Positions 1-5,267 of a stretch of DNA of 6,300 nt are shown here, one piece after another. The DNA is from Acidimicrobiia bacterium. GTDB taxonomy: Bacteria; Actinomycetota; Acidimicrobiia; Acidimicrobiales; Ilumatobacteraceae. Below the pieces are notes generated by a model. It searched no databases and was not told where the DNA came from. It worked only from the letters and a program-made list of their open reading frames with translations. The translations under genes were made by a program, and so were the position numbers. Each line of letters begins with the position of its first letter. Within the stretch, counting starts at the first letter, position 1. The stretch covers positions 1 through 6,300 of the forward strand of contig RHCK01000101.1 in the NCBI GenBank assembly GCA_010030605.1, written 5' to 3'.

Positions 1-776
1 CCGATTTCGGAGCCATCGCCGCCGCGAACGCGTGCAGCGACGTGTTCGCCATGGGCGGGCGCGTGGTGATGGCCATCAACGTCGCGGCGTTCCCCGAGCA
101 TTTTCCACGTGAGGCGATCGTTGCGATCTTCGACGCGGCGGCCGCGGTGGTGTCCGAGGCTGGAGGCACGATCGCTGGCGGGCACACGATTCGCAATCCG
201 GAACCCATTTTCGGTCTGGCCGTTCAAGGAGTGGTTCACCCCGATCGAGTGTTCACCAAAGGCGGAGCGCGCGTGGGCGACGTCTTGATGCTCTCGAAAC
301 CACTGGGCACGGGAATCGTTCTCGCCGGCGGCGACGACGCTCAGAAGGCCGCGGCCATCGCGGGCATGCGCGGGTTGAATCGCGCGGCCAGTGAAGCCCT
401 CATCGCGACCGGCGGGGTTCGTGCCGTCACCGACGTGACTGGCTACGCGCTCGCGGGTCATGGTTGGGAGATGGCCGAACGTTCGCAGGGCGCGTTCCGC
501 ATCGAGTCGACGCTGTTGCCGCTGTACCCAGGGGCTCGCGAGCTCGCGGGCCGCGGCGTGCGCACCGGTGGCGACGCTCGCAATCGTGCCGCCGTTGGTC
601 ATCACGTACGAACCGCGGCCACCGCCGATCCGGAGTTCGACATCATCGCCTTCGACCCGCAGACGTCGGGCGGATTGTTGGCCGCGGTTGCTCCGGAGAG
701 CGTGGACGAGTTGCGTGGCGTCTTCACCGTGATCGGCGAGGTCGTCGAGGGCGAGCCCGGTCTCCTGATCGTCTGA
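1..776 (+). CDS. selD: Selenide, water dikinase (selenophosphate synthetase), 5'-truncated by the window edge
   Basis: Makes selenophosphate from selenide and ATP, the selenium donor for selenocysteine and selenouridine tRNA. Reading starts in frame at base 3 and gives 257 residues; roughly the first 75-90 residues of a typical ~340-residue SelD lie outside, including the catalytic Cys/Sec and Lys loop. Visible family signatures, in order: DFGAIAAANACSDVFAMGGR at the very start (the SD aspartate is a Mg ligand in the family), GGTIAGGHTI, VTDVTGYALAGH (a second metal-binding Asp in the family), and DPQTSGGLLAAVAPE near the C-terminus. The stop codon at 774-776 overlaps the rnhB start by one base (TGATG), so the two are probably translationally coupled. 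Whether the missing N-terminus holds Cys or in-frame UGA-encoded Sec cannot be seen. Identification is very secure from the ordered motifs. Confidence 0.95.
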   Translation, partial: DFGAIAAANACSDVFAMGGRVVMAINVAAFPEHFPREAIVAIFDAAAAVVSEAGGTIAGGHTIRNPEPIFGLAVQGVVHPDRVFTKGGARVGDVLMLSKPLGTGIVLAGGDDAQKAAAIAGMRGLNRAASEALIATGGVRAVTDVTGYALAGHGWEMAERSQGAFRIESTLLPLYPGARELAGRGVRTGGDARNRAAVGHHVRTAATADPEFDIIAFDPQTSGGLLAAVAPESVDELRGVFTVIGEVVEGEPGLLIV

Positions 777-1447
777 TGGTTTCCGCTGCGCCGACTCGAG
801 AACTGGAACGCTCGTTGCGCGACGCGGGGCATTCGTGCATCGTCGGCGTCGACGAGGTGGGCAAAGGGGCATGGGCCGGTCCGTTGGCGGTGGGAATGGC
901 CGTGCTGCCGGTCGATGGCGACCTGGAAGGTGTGCGCGATTCGAAGTCGATCAGCGAGAAGACGCGCGAGAAGATGTTCGACACGGTGGCCTCGTGGTGT
1001 GAGGCGTGGTCGGTGGGTTTCGCGTCGGCTCTCGAATGCGACGAACTCGGAATGGCCGCGGCTCAACGATTGGCCACCGAACGCGCGTTGCGATCACTCG
1101 GTGTGCGCCCCGATGCCGCGGTGGTGGACGGAAGTTGGGACTTCGTGACCCCACTGATTCCACGAGTGGAAATGCGCGTGAAGGGAGACACCTCGGTGTT
1201 GTCGATCGCGGCGGCGTCGATTTTGGCCAAGGTCACTCGCGACCGGATGATGCGCGAATTGGCCGAGCATTTCCCGCAGTACAGCCTCGACACCAACAAG
1301 GGGTATCCGTGTCATTGGCACCGCACCGCATTGCAGGGTTACGGAGCTTCGGCGATTCACCGACGTTCCTGGGCGTTCATGGACAACTTCGTGCCGTGGA
1401 CCGGCACACCGCGCGTCGATCGCACGGCACCTCCGACGTTGTTCTGA
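776..1447 (+). CDS. rnhB: Ribonuclease HII
   Basis: Cleaves RNA in RNA/DNA hybrids and 5' of single ribonucleotides misincorporated in DNA, starting ribonucleotide excision repair in the cytoplasm. The 223-residue protein has the normal RNase HII length. The four catalytic acids are visible: D26 and E27 in GVDEVGKGAWAGPL, D118 in AVVDG, and D156 in AKVTRD. Other family marks are DSK (55-57), GDTSVLSIAAASILAKVTRD (137-156) and the C-terminal KGYP...H...YGASAIHRRSW block. The open frame continues upstream inside selD, but the conserved N-terminus begins about residue 20 of the ATG at 776, which overlaps the selD stop, so this start is chosen. One oddity: the GRG ribonucleotide-recognition motif of the family reads G29-K30-G31. 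The stop at 1445-1447 abuts the stop of the convergent dehydrogenase with no gap and no visible terminator. Confidence 0.95.
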   Translation: MVSAAPTRELERSLRDAGHSCIVGVDEVGKGAWAGPLAVGMAVLPVDGDLEGVRDSKSISEKTREKMFDTVASWCEAWSVGFASALECDELGMAAAQRLATERALRSLGVRPDAAVVDGSWDFVTPLIPRVEMRVKGDTSVLSIAAASILAKVTRDRMMRELAEHFPQYSLDTNKGYPCHWHRTALQGYGASAIHRRSWAFMDNFVPWTGTPRVDRTAPPTLF

Positions 1448-2689
1448 CTACTTCTTGAGTTCGTTGAACGGGCTCTTGCTGTCGATGCCCGGATCCTTGG
1501 GCAGACCCAGCACACGCTCGCCCACGATGTTGCGCATCACTTCATCCGAACCGCCGGCGATGCGACCACCGGGTGTGCCGAGGATCAGTTGGTTCCACGC
1601 GTACGTGCCCCATTCGCCGCTATCGGCGACCAACTTCGGTCCGAGCACCATGGACACGAACTGGCCGAGACGAATCATGTTGTTGGTTCCGGCCAACTTG
1701 GCCATGCTCATCTCGGGACCGGGCATCTGTCCGGACTTGATCTTGTCGAGAGCGCGCTGGTTGTTGTACGCCGCGACCTTGTTGTGAATGATGATCTTGG
1801 CGAGTTCGTCGCGAACCACCGGATCCTTGTCGAGTCCGTAGTGCTTCACCATTTCGATCACGCGCGTGAAGAATCCACCGCCACCACCGCCACCGCCGAT
1901 GGCGGCACGCTCGTTCATGAGCGTGGTGAGGGCCACGTTCCAACCATTGTTGACATCGCCCAATCGATGGTCGTCGCGCACGCGCACCTCGGTGAAGAAA
2001 ACCTCGTTGAAGCTCGCTCCACCGGTCATCTGACGCAGCGGTCGAATCTCGACGCCGGGAGCGTGCATGTCGACGATGAATCCGGTGAGGCCCTTGTGCT
2101 TGGGCAAACCGGGATCGGTGCGCGCGATGATCTCGCCGATGTGGCTGTAGTGCGCGCCGCTGGTCCAGACCTTCTGGCCGGTGATGACCCACTCGTCGCC
2201 GTCGCGCTCGGCTTTGGTGGAAAGACCAGCCAAGTCGCTGCCGGCACCGGGCTCGCTGAACAACTGACAGCCAACGATGTCTCCGCGGTACATCTTGCGC
2301 AGGTAGAGATCACGGGCGATGTCGGAACCGTGCGCGAGGATCGTGGGTGCCACCATGCCGAGTCCGATGGTGAAGCAACTTTGATTCGGAATATCGAACT
2401 TCGATTCGAGCGAGTCGTAGGCCCGTTGGTACGCACCCGGCAATGCGCGACCGCCGTGCGACTCGGGACCGGTGATGTATCCGAATCCGGCGTCGAACTT
2501 CTTGCGGCGCCAATCGCACGCGAGGTCGACGTCGATCTGTTCCTTGGAGCGTTCCTTCTCCTCGAACATGGCCACCTTGTCGGAGCCCTCACCCCACACG
2601 AACTTCTTCTCGGCTTCCTTGCGCGGTGCATTGGCTTCGAGGAATGCCAGGGCCTCGGCTTGGAACTGTTCGAGAGTGGGCTGCGACAT
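1448..2689 (-). CDS. Acyl-CoA dehydrogenase (FadE-like, FAD-dependent)
   Basis: Predicted flavoprotein that introduces an alpha-beta double bond into an acyl-CoA, passing electrons to electron-transfer flavoprotein. It has 413 residues, usual for the family. The frame extends further upstream, but the ATG at 2689 is chosen because GGAGGTG lies 4 nt before it and the preceding residues look non-coding. Visible parts: a helical N-terminal domain (about 1-135); the FAD/substrate motif FSEPGAGSDLAGL (144-156) and WVITGQKVWTSGAHYSH (167-183) of the beta domain; then a helical C-terminal domain ending in GGSDEVMRNIVGERVLGLP (379-397). By my alignment, the MCAD-type catalytic Glu position is G379, while E260 in MNERAAI occupies the helix-G position of the catalytic Glu in isovaleryl-CoA and long-chain enzymes. 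Eight consecutive glycines (265-272) follow directly. Substrate unknown; it stands alone, divergent from the Nfu-like gene and convergent with rnhB. Confidence 0.9.
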   Translation of the reverse strand: MSQPTLEQFQAEALAFLEANAPRKEAEKKFVWGEGSDKVAMFEEKERSKEQIDVDLACDWRRKKFDAGFGYITGPESHGGRALPGAYQRAYDSLESKFDIPNQSCFTIGLGMVAPTILAHGSDIARDLYLRKMYRGDIVGCQLFSEPGAGSDLAGLSTKAERDGDEWVITGQKVWTSGAHYSHIGEIIARTDPGLPKHKGLTGFIVDMHAPGVEIRPLRQMTGGASFNEVFFTEVRVRDDHRLGDVNNGWNVALTTLMNERAAIGGGGGGGGFFTRVIEMVKHYGLDKDPVVRDELAKIIIHNKVAAYNNQRALDKIKSGQMPGPEMSMAKLAGTNNMIRLGQFVSMVLGPKLVADSGEWGTYAWNQLILGTPGGRIAGGSDEVMRNIVGERVLGLPKDPGIDSKSPFNELKK

Positions 2690-2693
2690 GGGA

Positions 2694-2700
2694 CACCTCC
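2694..2700 (-). promoter_or_regulatory. Shine-Dalgarno site deciding the dehydrogenase start
   Basis: On the minus strand the bases read GGAGGTG, followed by TCCC and then the ATG at 2689. It is a near-perfect ribosome binding site and fixes the start 28 codons inside the longest open frame. It contrasts with the plus-strand genes downstream, which show no such site. Confidence 0.8.
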
Positions 2701-2718
2701 GGATTGCGCGACTGCCGA

Positions 2719-2746
2719 ACCGTACCTGACCCCATCGATGCACCAA
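2719..2746 (-). promoter_or_regulatory. Possible promoter of the acyl-CoA dehydrogenase
   Basis: On the minus strand TTGGTG (2746-2741) is separated by 16 bases from TACGGT (2724-2719), which fits a -10 box of the TAnnnT type. Transcription would begin near 2712 and give a leader of about 20 nt that includes the Shine-Dalgarno site. The -35 match is only partial, so this is a weak prediction. Confidence 0.35.
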
Positions 2747-2767
2747 CAGGCGAGACCGTGTGGCGTC

Positions 2768-2866
2768 GTCCACTTGGACGCCAAAGTCACGTCCACTTGG
2801 ACGCCAAAGTCATGTCCACTTGGACGCTGATGTCACGTCCACTTGGACGCCAAAGTCACGTCCACT
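2768..2866. repeat. Tandem array of four 23-bp repeats with an internal dyad
   Basis: Four contiguous 23-bp units begin at 2768, 2791, 2814 and 2837; a fifth decays after its first seven bases (2860-2866). Units 1 and 4 are identical, unit 2 differs at its last base, and unit 3 differs at three bases in the middle. The first 14 bases, GTCCACTTGGACGC, are unchanged in all four and contain the dyad GTCCA-CT-TGGAC, extended to CGTCCA/TGGACG for three units. Three units (1, 2 and 4) also carry a second overlapping dyad, TTGG-ACG-CCAA. There are no unique spacers, so this is not a CRISPR array. The array lies between the promoters of two divergent genes. It could be an operator array for a dimeric regulator, a dispersed intergenic repeat family, or a simple minisatellite; the sequence alone does not decide. 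Confidence 0.9.
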
Positions 2867-2902
2867 CGGGGTACGGACATCGTGACCATGGTCGAGGGCA
2901 AC

Positions 2903-2908
2903 TAGGGT
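2903..2908 (+). promoter_or_regulatory. Predicted -10 box of a leaderless promoter for the Nfu-like gene
   Basis: TAGGGT matches TAnnnT and ends 7 bases before the ATG at 2916, so transcription would start at or next to the start codon. No Shine-Dalgarno site is present. There is no convincing -35 box; GTGACC at 2882-2887 is the nearest weak candidate, with a short 15-base spacing. Confidence 0.5.
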
Positions 2909-2915
2909 TGTCGGC

Positions 2916-3380
2916 ATGGGTCAGCCAGTCGTCGTCGTGGAAAAGCCGAGCCGTCGTCCCGGAATCGTCCGGTTCGAGGCGAATCGCAGCCTCTCGGGCA
3001 TGGGCCACGATCGATTCACGGCCGACGACGCCTCGGGACTGTTCGCTCGCGCCAACACCCCGTCGGCCGAGCTGGCTCGCCGCCTCTTCGCCACCGGTCG
3101 CGTCGCGGGGGTGCACGTGTACCAGAACGTGGTCACGGTCGACCTGAACAAGGGTTTCGACTCCAGCGGCCTGCACGAGATCGTGCGCGACCTGTACCAG
3201 TACTGGAAGCCGGGCATGACTCCGCCGGCGTTCGAGGATTTGGTGCCCGAGGAGGCCGTAGCCGCACCGTCGGGCGAGGCCGCCGCATCGGGTGGTCCGG
3301 CGATCGATAGTCGGGTGCCGGCGCACCTGATCGAACGCAGTCGGGCGGCACGCGCGAAGTGGGAAGCCAACCGCGGTTGA
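2916..3380 (+). CDS. Nfu/NifU N-terminal-domain-like protein without cysteines
   Basis: A 154-residue soluble protein. Residues ~5-105 resemble the Nfu N-terminal domain: a first strand (GIVRFEANRSL, 16-26), a loop with GMGHDRF (28-34), then SAELARRLFATGRVAGVHVYQNVVTVDL (50-77), matching the family pattern of 'SPLA..LF...GV..VF...D.VTVT', and a final helix HEIVRDLYQYW (87-97). In Nfu proteins this domain accompanies a C-terminal CxxC domain that carries an Fe-S cluster. Here that domain is absent and the protein has no cysteine at all, so it cannot ligate a cluster by itself. Residues ~110-135 are Ala/Glu/Gly/Pro-rich and probably disordered, ending in a basic helix (AHLIERSRAARAKWEANR). It may be an accessory protein in Fe-S assembly, but its function is not known. 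The start has a leaderless-type -10 box. Domain assignment is from remembered patterns only. Confidence 0.6.
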   Translation: MGQPVVVVEKPSRRPGIVRFEANRSLSGMGHDRFTADDASGLFARANTPSAELARRLFATGRVAGVHVYQNVVTVDLNKGFDSSGLHEIVRDLYQYWKPGMTPPAFEDLVPEEAVAAPSGEAAASGGPAIDSRVPAHLIERSRAARAKWEANRG

Positions 3381-3456
3381 TGCGGTTCTGACGCGGTCCG
3401 ACTGGGCCACGTTTCACCAGGTTCGGGCGTCATTTTTCGACGCTCGGACGTGCTGA

Positions 3457-3476
3457 AAAATCACGGAAAATCACGG
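3457..3476. repeat. Perfect tandem 10-bp direct repeat upstream of the B12-sensor gene
   Basis: AAAATCACGG occurs twice back to back (3457-3466 and 3467-3476). A further ATCACG lies at 3493-3498, just upstream of the predicted -10 box of the next gene. The surrounding stretch is much richer in A and T than the rest of the window, with A-runs and a T6 run at 3478-3483. The near-one-helical-turn spacing recalls the 11-bp direct repeats reported in CarH operators, so this is a candidate autoregulatory site. That role is inference; no consensus for this DNA-binding domain is known to me. Confidence 0.6.
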
Positions 3477-3518
3477 GTTTTTTCGGTGCACGATCACGCA
3501 CGGTCGGAATATCCGTCT

Positions 3519-3524
3519 TAGCCT
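3519..3524 (+). promoter_or_regulatory. Predicted -10 box of a leaderless promoter for the B12-sensor gene
   Basis: TAGCCT fits TAnnnT and ends 6 bases before the GTG at 3531, with no Shine-Dalgarno site between. This supports the GTG start. No good -35 hexamer is seen at the expected distance. Confidence 0.45.
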
Positions 3525-3530
3525 GCGCGC

Positions 3531-4448
3531 GTGGCGGACGAGACCCTTTCCGTCGACGACGAGGTTTTGTCGATCGAGGACGTGGCGGTGGTGCTGGGCG
3601 TCCACTACATGACCGCCTATCGGTACGTGAAGCGTCGGGCGTTGGAAGCCACCCAAGTGAGTGGTCAGTGGCAGATCAAGCGCTCCGATCTCGACGACTT
3701 CGTGAAGCGTCGCTCCGATCGTCACTCCAAGGCCGAAGGTTCACAGGACGCGCGTCGCACCGCCGACTATCACCGCGAGTTGGAACGCTGCCTCGTGAAC
3801 TCCGATGCCAAGGCGGCTTTCGAGGTCATCCAAGCGGCCATTGATGCCGGCGCCGACATGGAAGAGGTGTATCTCGACATTCTCGGACCGGTGATGGCCG
3901 AGATCGGTGCCAGCTGGGCTCGAGGCGAAATCGACATCTCCGTCGAACATCGCGCCACCGCAGTTGCCACGCGTTTGGTGGGTCAATTGAGCCCGCGCTG
4001 CGTGCGTCGCGGTCGTCATCGTGGAAACGTTCTCATCGGCGCGCCGGCCGGCGAACGCCACTCGTTGGCTTTGGCGATGTTGGGCGACTTGTTGCGCTTG
4101 CACGGCTGGGACGTGTCCGACCTCGGTGCCGACACGCCGTCGAATTCGTTCGTGCACGCCGCCTCGAGCATCCCCGAGTTGGTCGCGGTGGGTGTCAGCG
4201 TGACGTCCAGCGATTCATTGGCAAGCGCCGCCGAGTTGGTGACCACTCTGCGACGCGCCATCGGCGATGACGTGCCGGTTCTGGTGGGAGGCTCGGCAAT
4301 CCTCGACGTGAACCAGGCGCGGTCGTTGGGCGCCGACCACTTCGCCGAAGGCGCTCGGGGCTTCATTGCGTTCCTGGATTCCTTGGGGGACAAGAGCCCG
4401 AAGCAGCCGGCGAAGAAGAAAAAGAAGAGCGACCCCGACGCGAACTGA
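3531..4448 (+). CDS. Excisionase-type HTH / cobalamin-binding regulator, CarH-like photosensor candidate
   Basis: A 305-residue cytoplasmic regulator with a GTG start after a leaderless -10 box. Residues ~12-61 form an excisionase-family winged HTH (VLSIEDVAVVLGV...TAYRYVKRRALEATQVSGQWQIKRSDLDDFVKRR), not the MerR type of classical CarH. Residues ~78-155 match the helical B12-binding cap and hold W129 followed by nine residues and E139-H140, the W-x9-E-H motif known from CarH, where it caps the adenosyl face of the cofactor. Residues ~164-285 form the Rossmann-like B12 domain, with E175-R176-H177 as the presumed base-off/His-on cobalt ligand, GWDVSDLGADTP (192-203), SVTSSDSL (223-230) and VGGSAIL (252-258). 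A lysine run (295-299) ends the protein. In CarH, adenosylcobalamin favours a DNA-bound tetramer that light disrupts; the same here is inference. No methyltransferase or carotenoid genes are adjacent. Alternatively it senses cobalamin level or species rather than light. Confidence 0.85.
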   Translation: MADETLSVDDEVLSIEDVAVVLGVHYMTAYRYVKRRALEATQVSGQWQIKRSDLDDFVKRRSDRHSKAEGSQDARRTADYHRELERCLVNSDAKAAFEVIQAAIDAGADMEEVYLDILGPVMAEIGASWARGEIDISVEHRATAVATRLVGQLSPRCVRRGRHRGNVLIGAPAGERHSLALAMLGDLLRLHGWDVSDLGADTPSNSFVHAASSIPELVAVGVSVTSSDSLASAAELVTTLRRAIGDDVPVLVGGSAILDVNQARSLGADHFAEGARGFIAFLDSLGDKSPKQPAKKKKKSDPDAN

Positions 4449-4449
4449 G

Positions 4450-4464
4450 GCCCCGTCGCGGGGC
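4450..4464 (+). terminator. Possible hairpin terminator after the B12-sensor gene
   Basis: GCCCC-GTCGC-GGGGC is a perfect 5-bp GC stem with a 5-base loop, two bases after the stop codon. There is no U-tract after it, so it may be a weak or tail-less terminator, or chance in GC-rich DNA. It would help separate the sensor gene from the SOS promoter that follows. Confidence 0.35.
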
Positions 4465-4486
4465 GCGACCGGCGGCCGGAAAACTA

Positions 4487-4500
4487 CGAACACCTGTTCG
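4487..4500. promoter_or_regulatory. LexA (SOS) box of the imuA'-imuB operon
   Basis: CGAACACCTGTTCG has perfect inverted arms CGAAC/GTTCG around a 4-base centre and differs from the Gram-positive/actinobacterial consensus CGAACRNRYGTTCG at one central position. It ends two bases before the TATAGT -10 box, so bound LexA would cover the promoter. Its place directly ahead of mutasome genes, which are SOS genes in other bacteria, makes the assignment strong. Confidence 0.88.
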
Positions 4501-4501
4501 C

Positions 4502-4507
4502 TATAGT
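4502..4507 (+). promoter_or_regulatory. -10 box of the SOS-controlled imuA' promoter
   Basis: TATAGT fits the strong TAnnnT pattern and ends 7 bases before the ATG at 4515, so the transcript is probably leaderless. No Shine-Dalgarno site is seen. The expected -35 region (about 4479-4484, GAAAAC) is poor, and the LexA box fills most of the spacer. Confidence 0.65.
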
Positions 4508-4514
4508 CGCCGTC

Positions 4515-5267
4515 ATGAGCGTCTCCGTGGCCCGTGGCCCCCTCGATGTGTCCGCCCTGCGGGCCGGCATTCCCGCCGTCATGGCCCATGAGCGTCTGTT
4601 GCCGGTGCATCCGGTGTTGGCACCATTGTTCGGGGTGGCGCCGGGCGATCCGGGTCTGGTGCGTGGGCACACGGTGGTGTGTTCGGGGTCGGCGGCCATG
4701 TCGTGCGCGTTGGCGGTCATGTCGGCTCCCACACAGGCTGGCTCGTGGGCCGGTGTGGTGGGGTTGCCCTCGGTGGGCGTGGGTGCCGCGGCTGAATTGG
4801 GCGTGGTGTTGTCGCGCACCATCTTCGTGTCCGGCGCACCCTCACCGTCACATGCGCACTCGTCGCATTCATCGTCCTCGTCGCCCGACATGGCCGCGGT
4901 GATCTCGGCCTTGGTCGACGGGGTCGAAGTGTTGGTGCTGTCGCGACGCGTGGTGGGTGCCGTCTCTGCTGGCGTCATGCGCAAGTTGCACACGCGTTTG
5001 CAGTCACGCGGTGGCGTGTTGGTGTTGGTGGGCGATCCCGGCTCGGTATCGGCCGATGTTCGCCTGAACGCCAGCACTCGCATGTGGGAAGGACTGGGCG
5101 ATGGTCATGGTCATCTGCAACGTCGGCAGGTGAGCATCGAACTCGATGCGCGGCGTCGGGGTCGACCCACGCGCGCCGACGTGTGGTTGCCCGATCATCG
5201 AGGTGGACTCAGTGCGTGCGACATCTCGCCGTCCGACAACGTGTTGCCCTTGCGTCGCACCGGGTGA
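4515..5267 (+). CDS. imuA': ImuA'-like mutasome protein (RecA-fold, degenerate)
   Basis: In mycobacteria ImuA' works with ImuB and the error-prone polymerase DnaE2 in SOS-induced translesion synthesis; this 250-residue protein is assigned to that role. It shows a degenerate RecA-like core: a strand and would-be P-loop (VVCSGSAAMSCALA, 54-67) without the lysine of Walker A, then SWAGVVGLPSVGVGAAAELGVVLSRTIFV (77-105), in the place where RecA-like ATPases read 'fiDaE...a..lGvdl..llv'. A further strand GGVLVLVGDPG (166-176) leads into a basic C-terminal part (RRRGRPTRADVWLPDHRGG). ATP binding is therefore doubtful. A Ser/His-rich low-complexity insert (108-124) interrupts the core and looks disordered. 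The context is decisive: a LexA box and promoter lie directly upstream, and the stop overlaps the imuB start by one base. Sequence similarity in this family is low, so the name rests partly on context. Confidence 0.8.
   Translation: MSVSVARGPLDVSALRAGIPAVMAHERLLPVHPVLAPLFGVAPGDPGLVRGHTVVCSGSAAMSCALAVMSAPTQAGSWAGVVGLPSVGVGAAAELGVVLSRTIFVSGAPSPSHAHSSHSSSSSPDMAAVISALVDGVEVLVLSRRVVGAVSAGVMRKLHTRLQSRGGVLVLVGDPGSVSADVRLNASTRMWEGLGDGHGHLQRRQVSIELDARRRGRPTRADVWLPDHRGGLSACDISPSDNVLPLRRTG

Noticed and set aside
464..775. N-terminal extension of the rnhB frame into selD
   Set aside because: The extension overlaps solid SelD motifs in another frame and is Arg-rich shadow sequence; RNase HII has full length from the ATG at 776.
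1589..2830. A 413-codon plus-strand open frame antisense to the acyl-CoA dehydrogenase
   Set aside because: The minus-strand frame has clear family motifs, a strong ribosome site and the right length; the antisense frame shows no recognisable domain and is a high-GC shadow.
2768..2866. CRISPR array
   Set aside because: The repeats are directly contiguous with no spacers and 23 bp long; no cas genes are nearby.
3368..3379. 12-bp perfect palindrome CAACCGCGGTTG overlapping the end of the Nfu-like gene
   Set aside because: It mostly encodes the last residues and stop codon, is isolated, and short palindromes of this kind occur by chance in GC-rich DNA.
3427..3443. Hairpin GCGTC-n7-GACGC as a terminator of the Nfu-like gene
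   Set aside because: The stem is only 5 bp, the T-run lies in the loop rather than after the stem, and it is 47 bases past the stop.
3478..3483. T6 run as the U-tract of an intrinsic terminator
   Set aside because: No GC-rich stem precedes it; the sequence before it is the direct repeat of A-runs and TCACGG.
4674..4715. Functional Walker A motif in the ImuA'-like protein
   Set aside because: The glycine-rich segment lacks the GK[ST] signature; calling it an ATPase is not supported.
4487..5267. recA or sulA identity for the gene behind the LexA box
   Set aside because: No Walker A, no RecA L1/L2 loop pattern, and overlap with imuB fits ImuA' instead.
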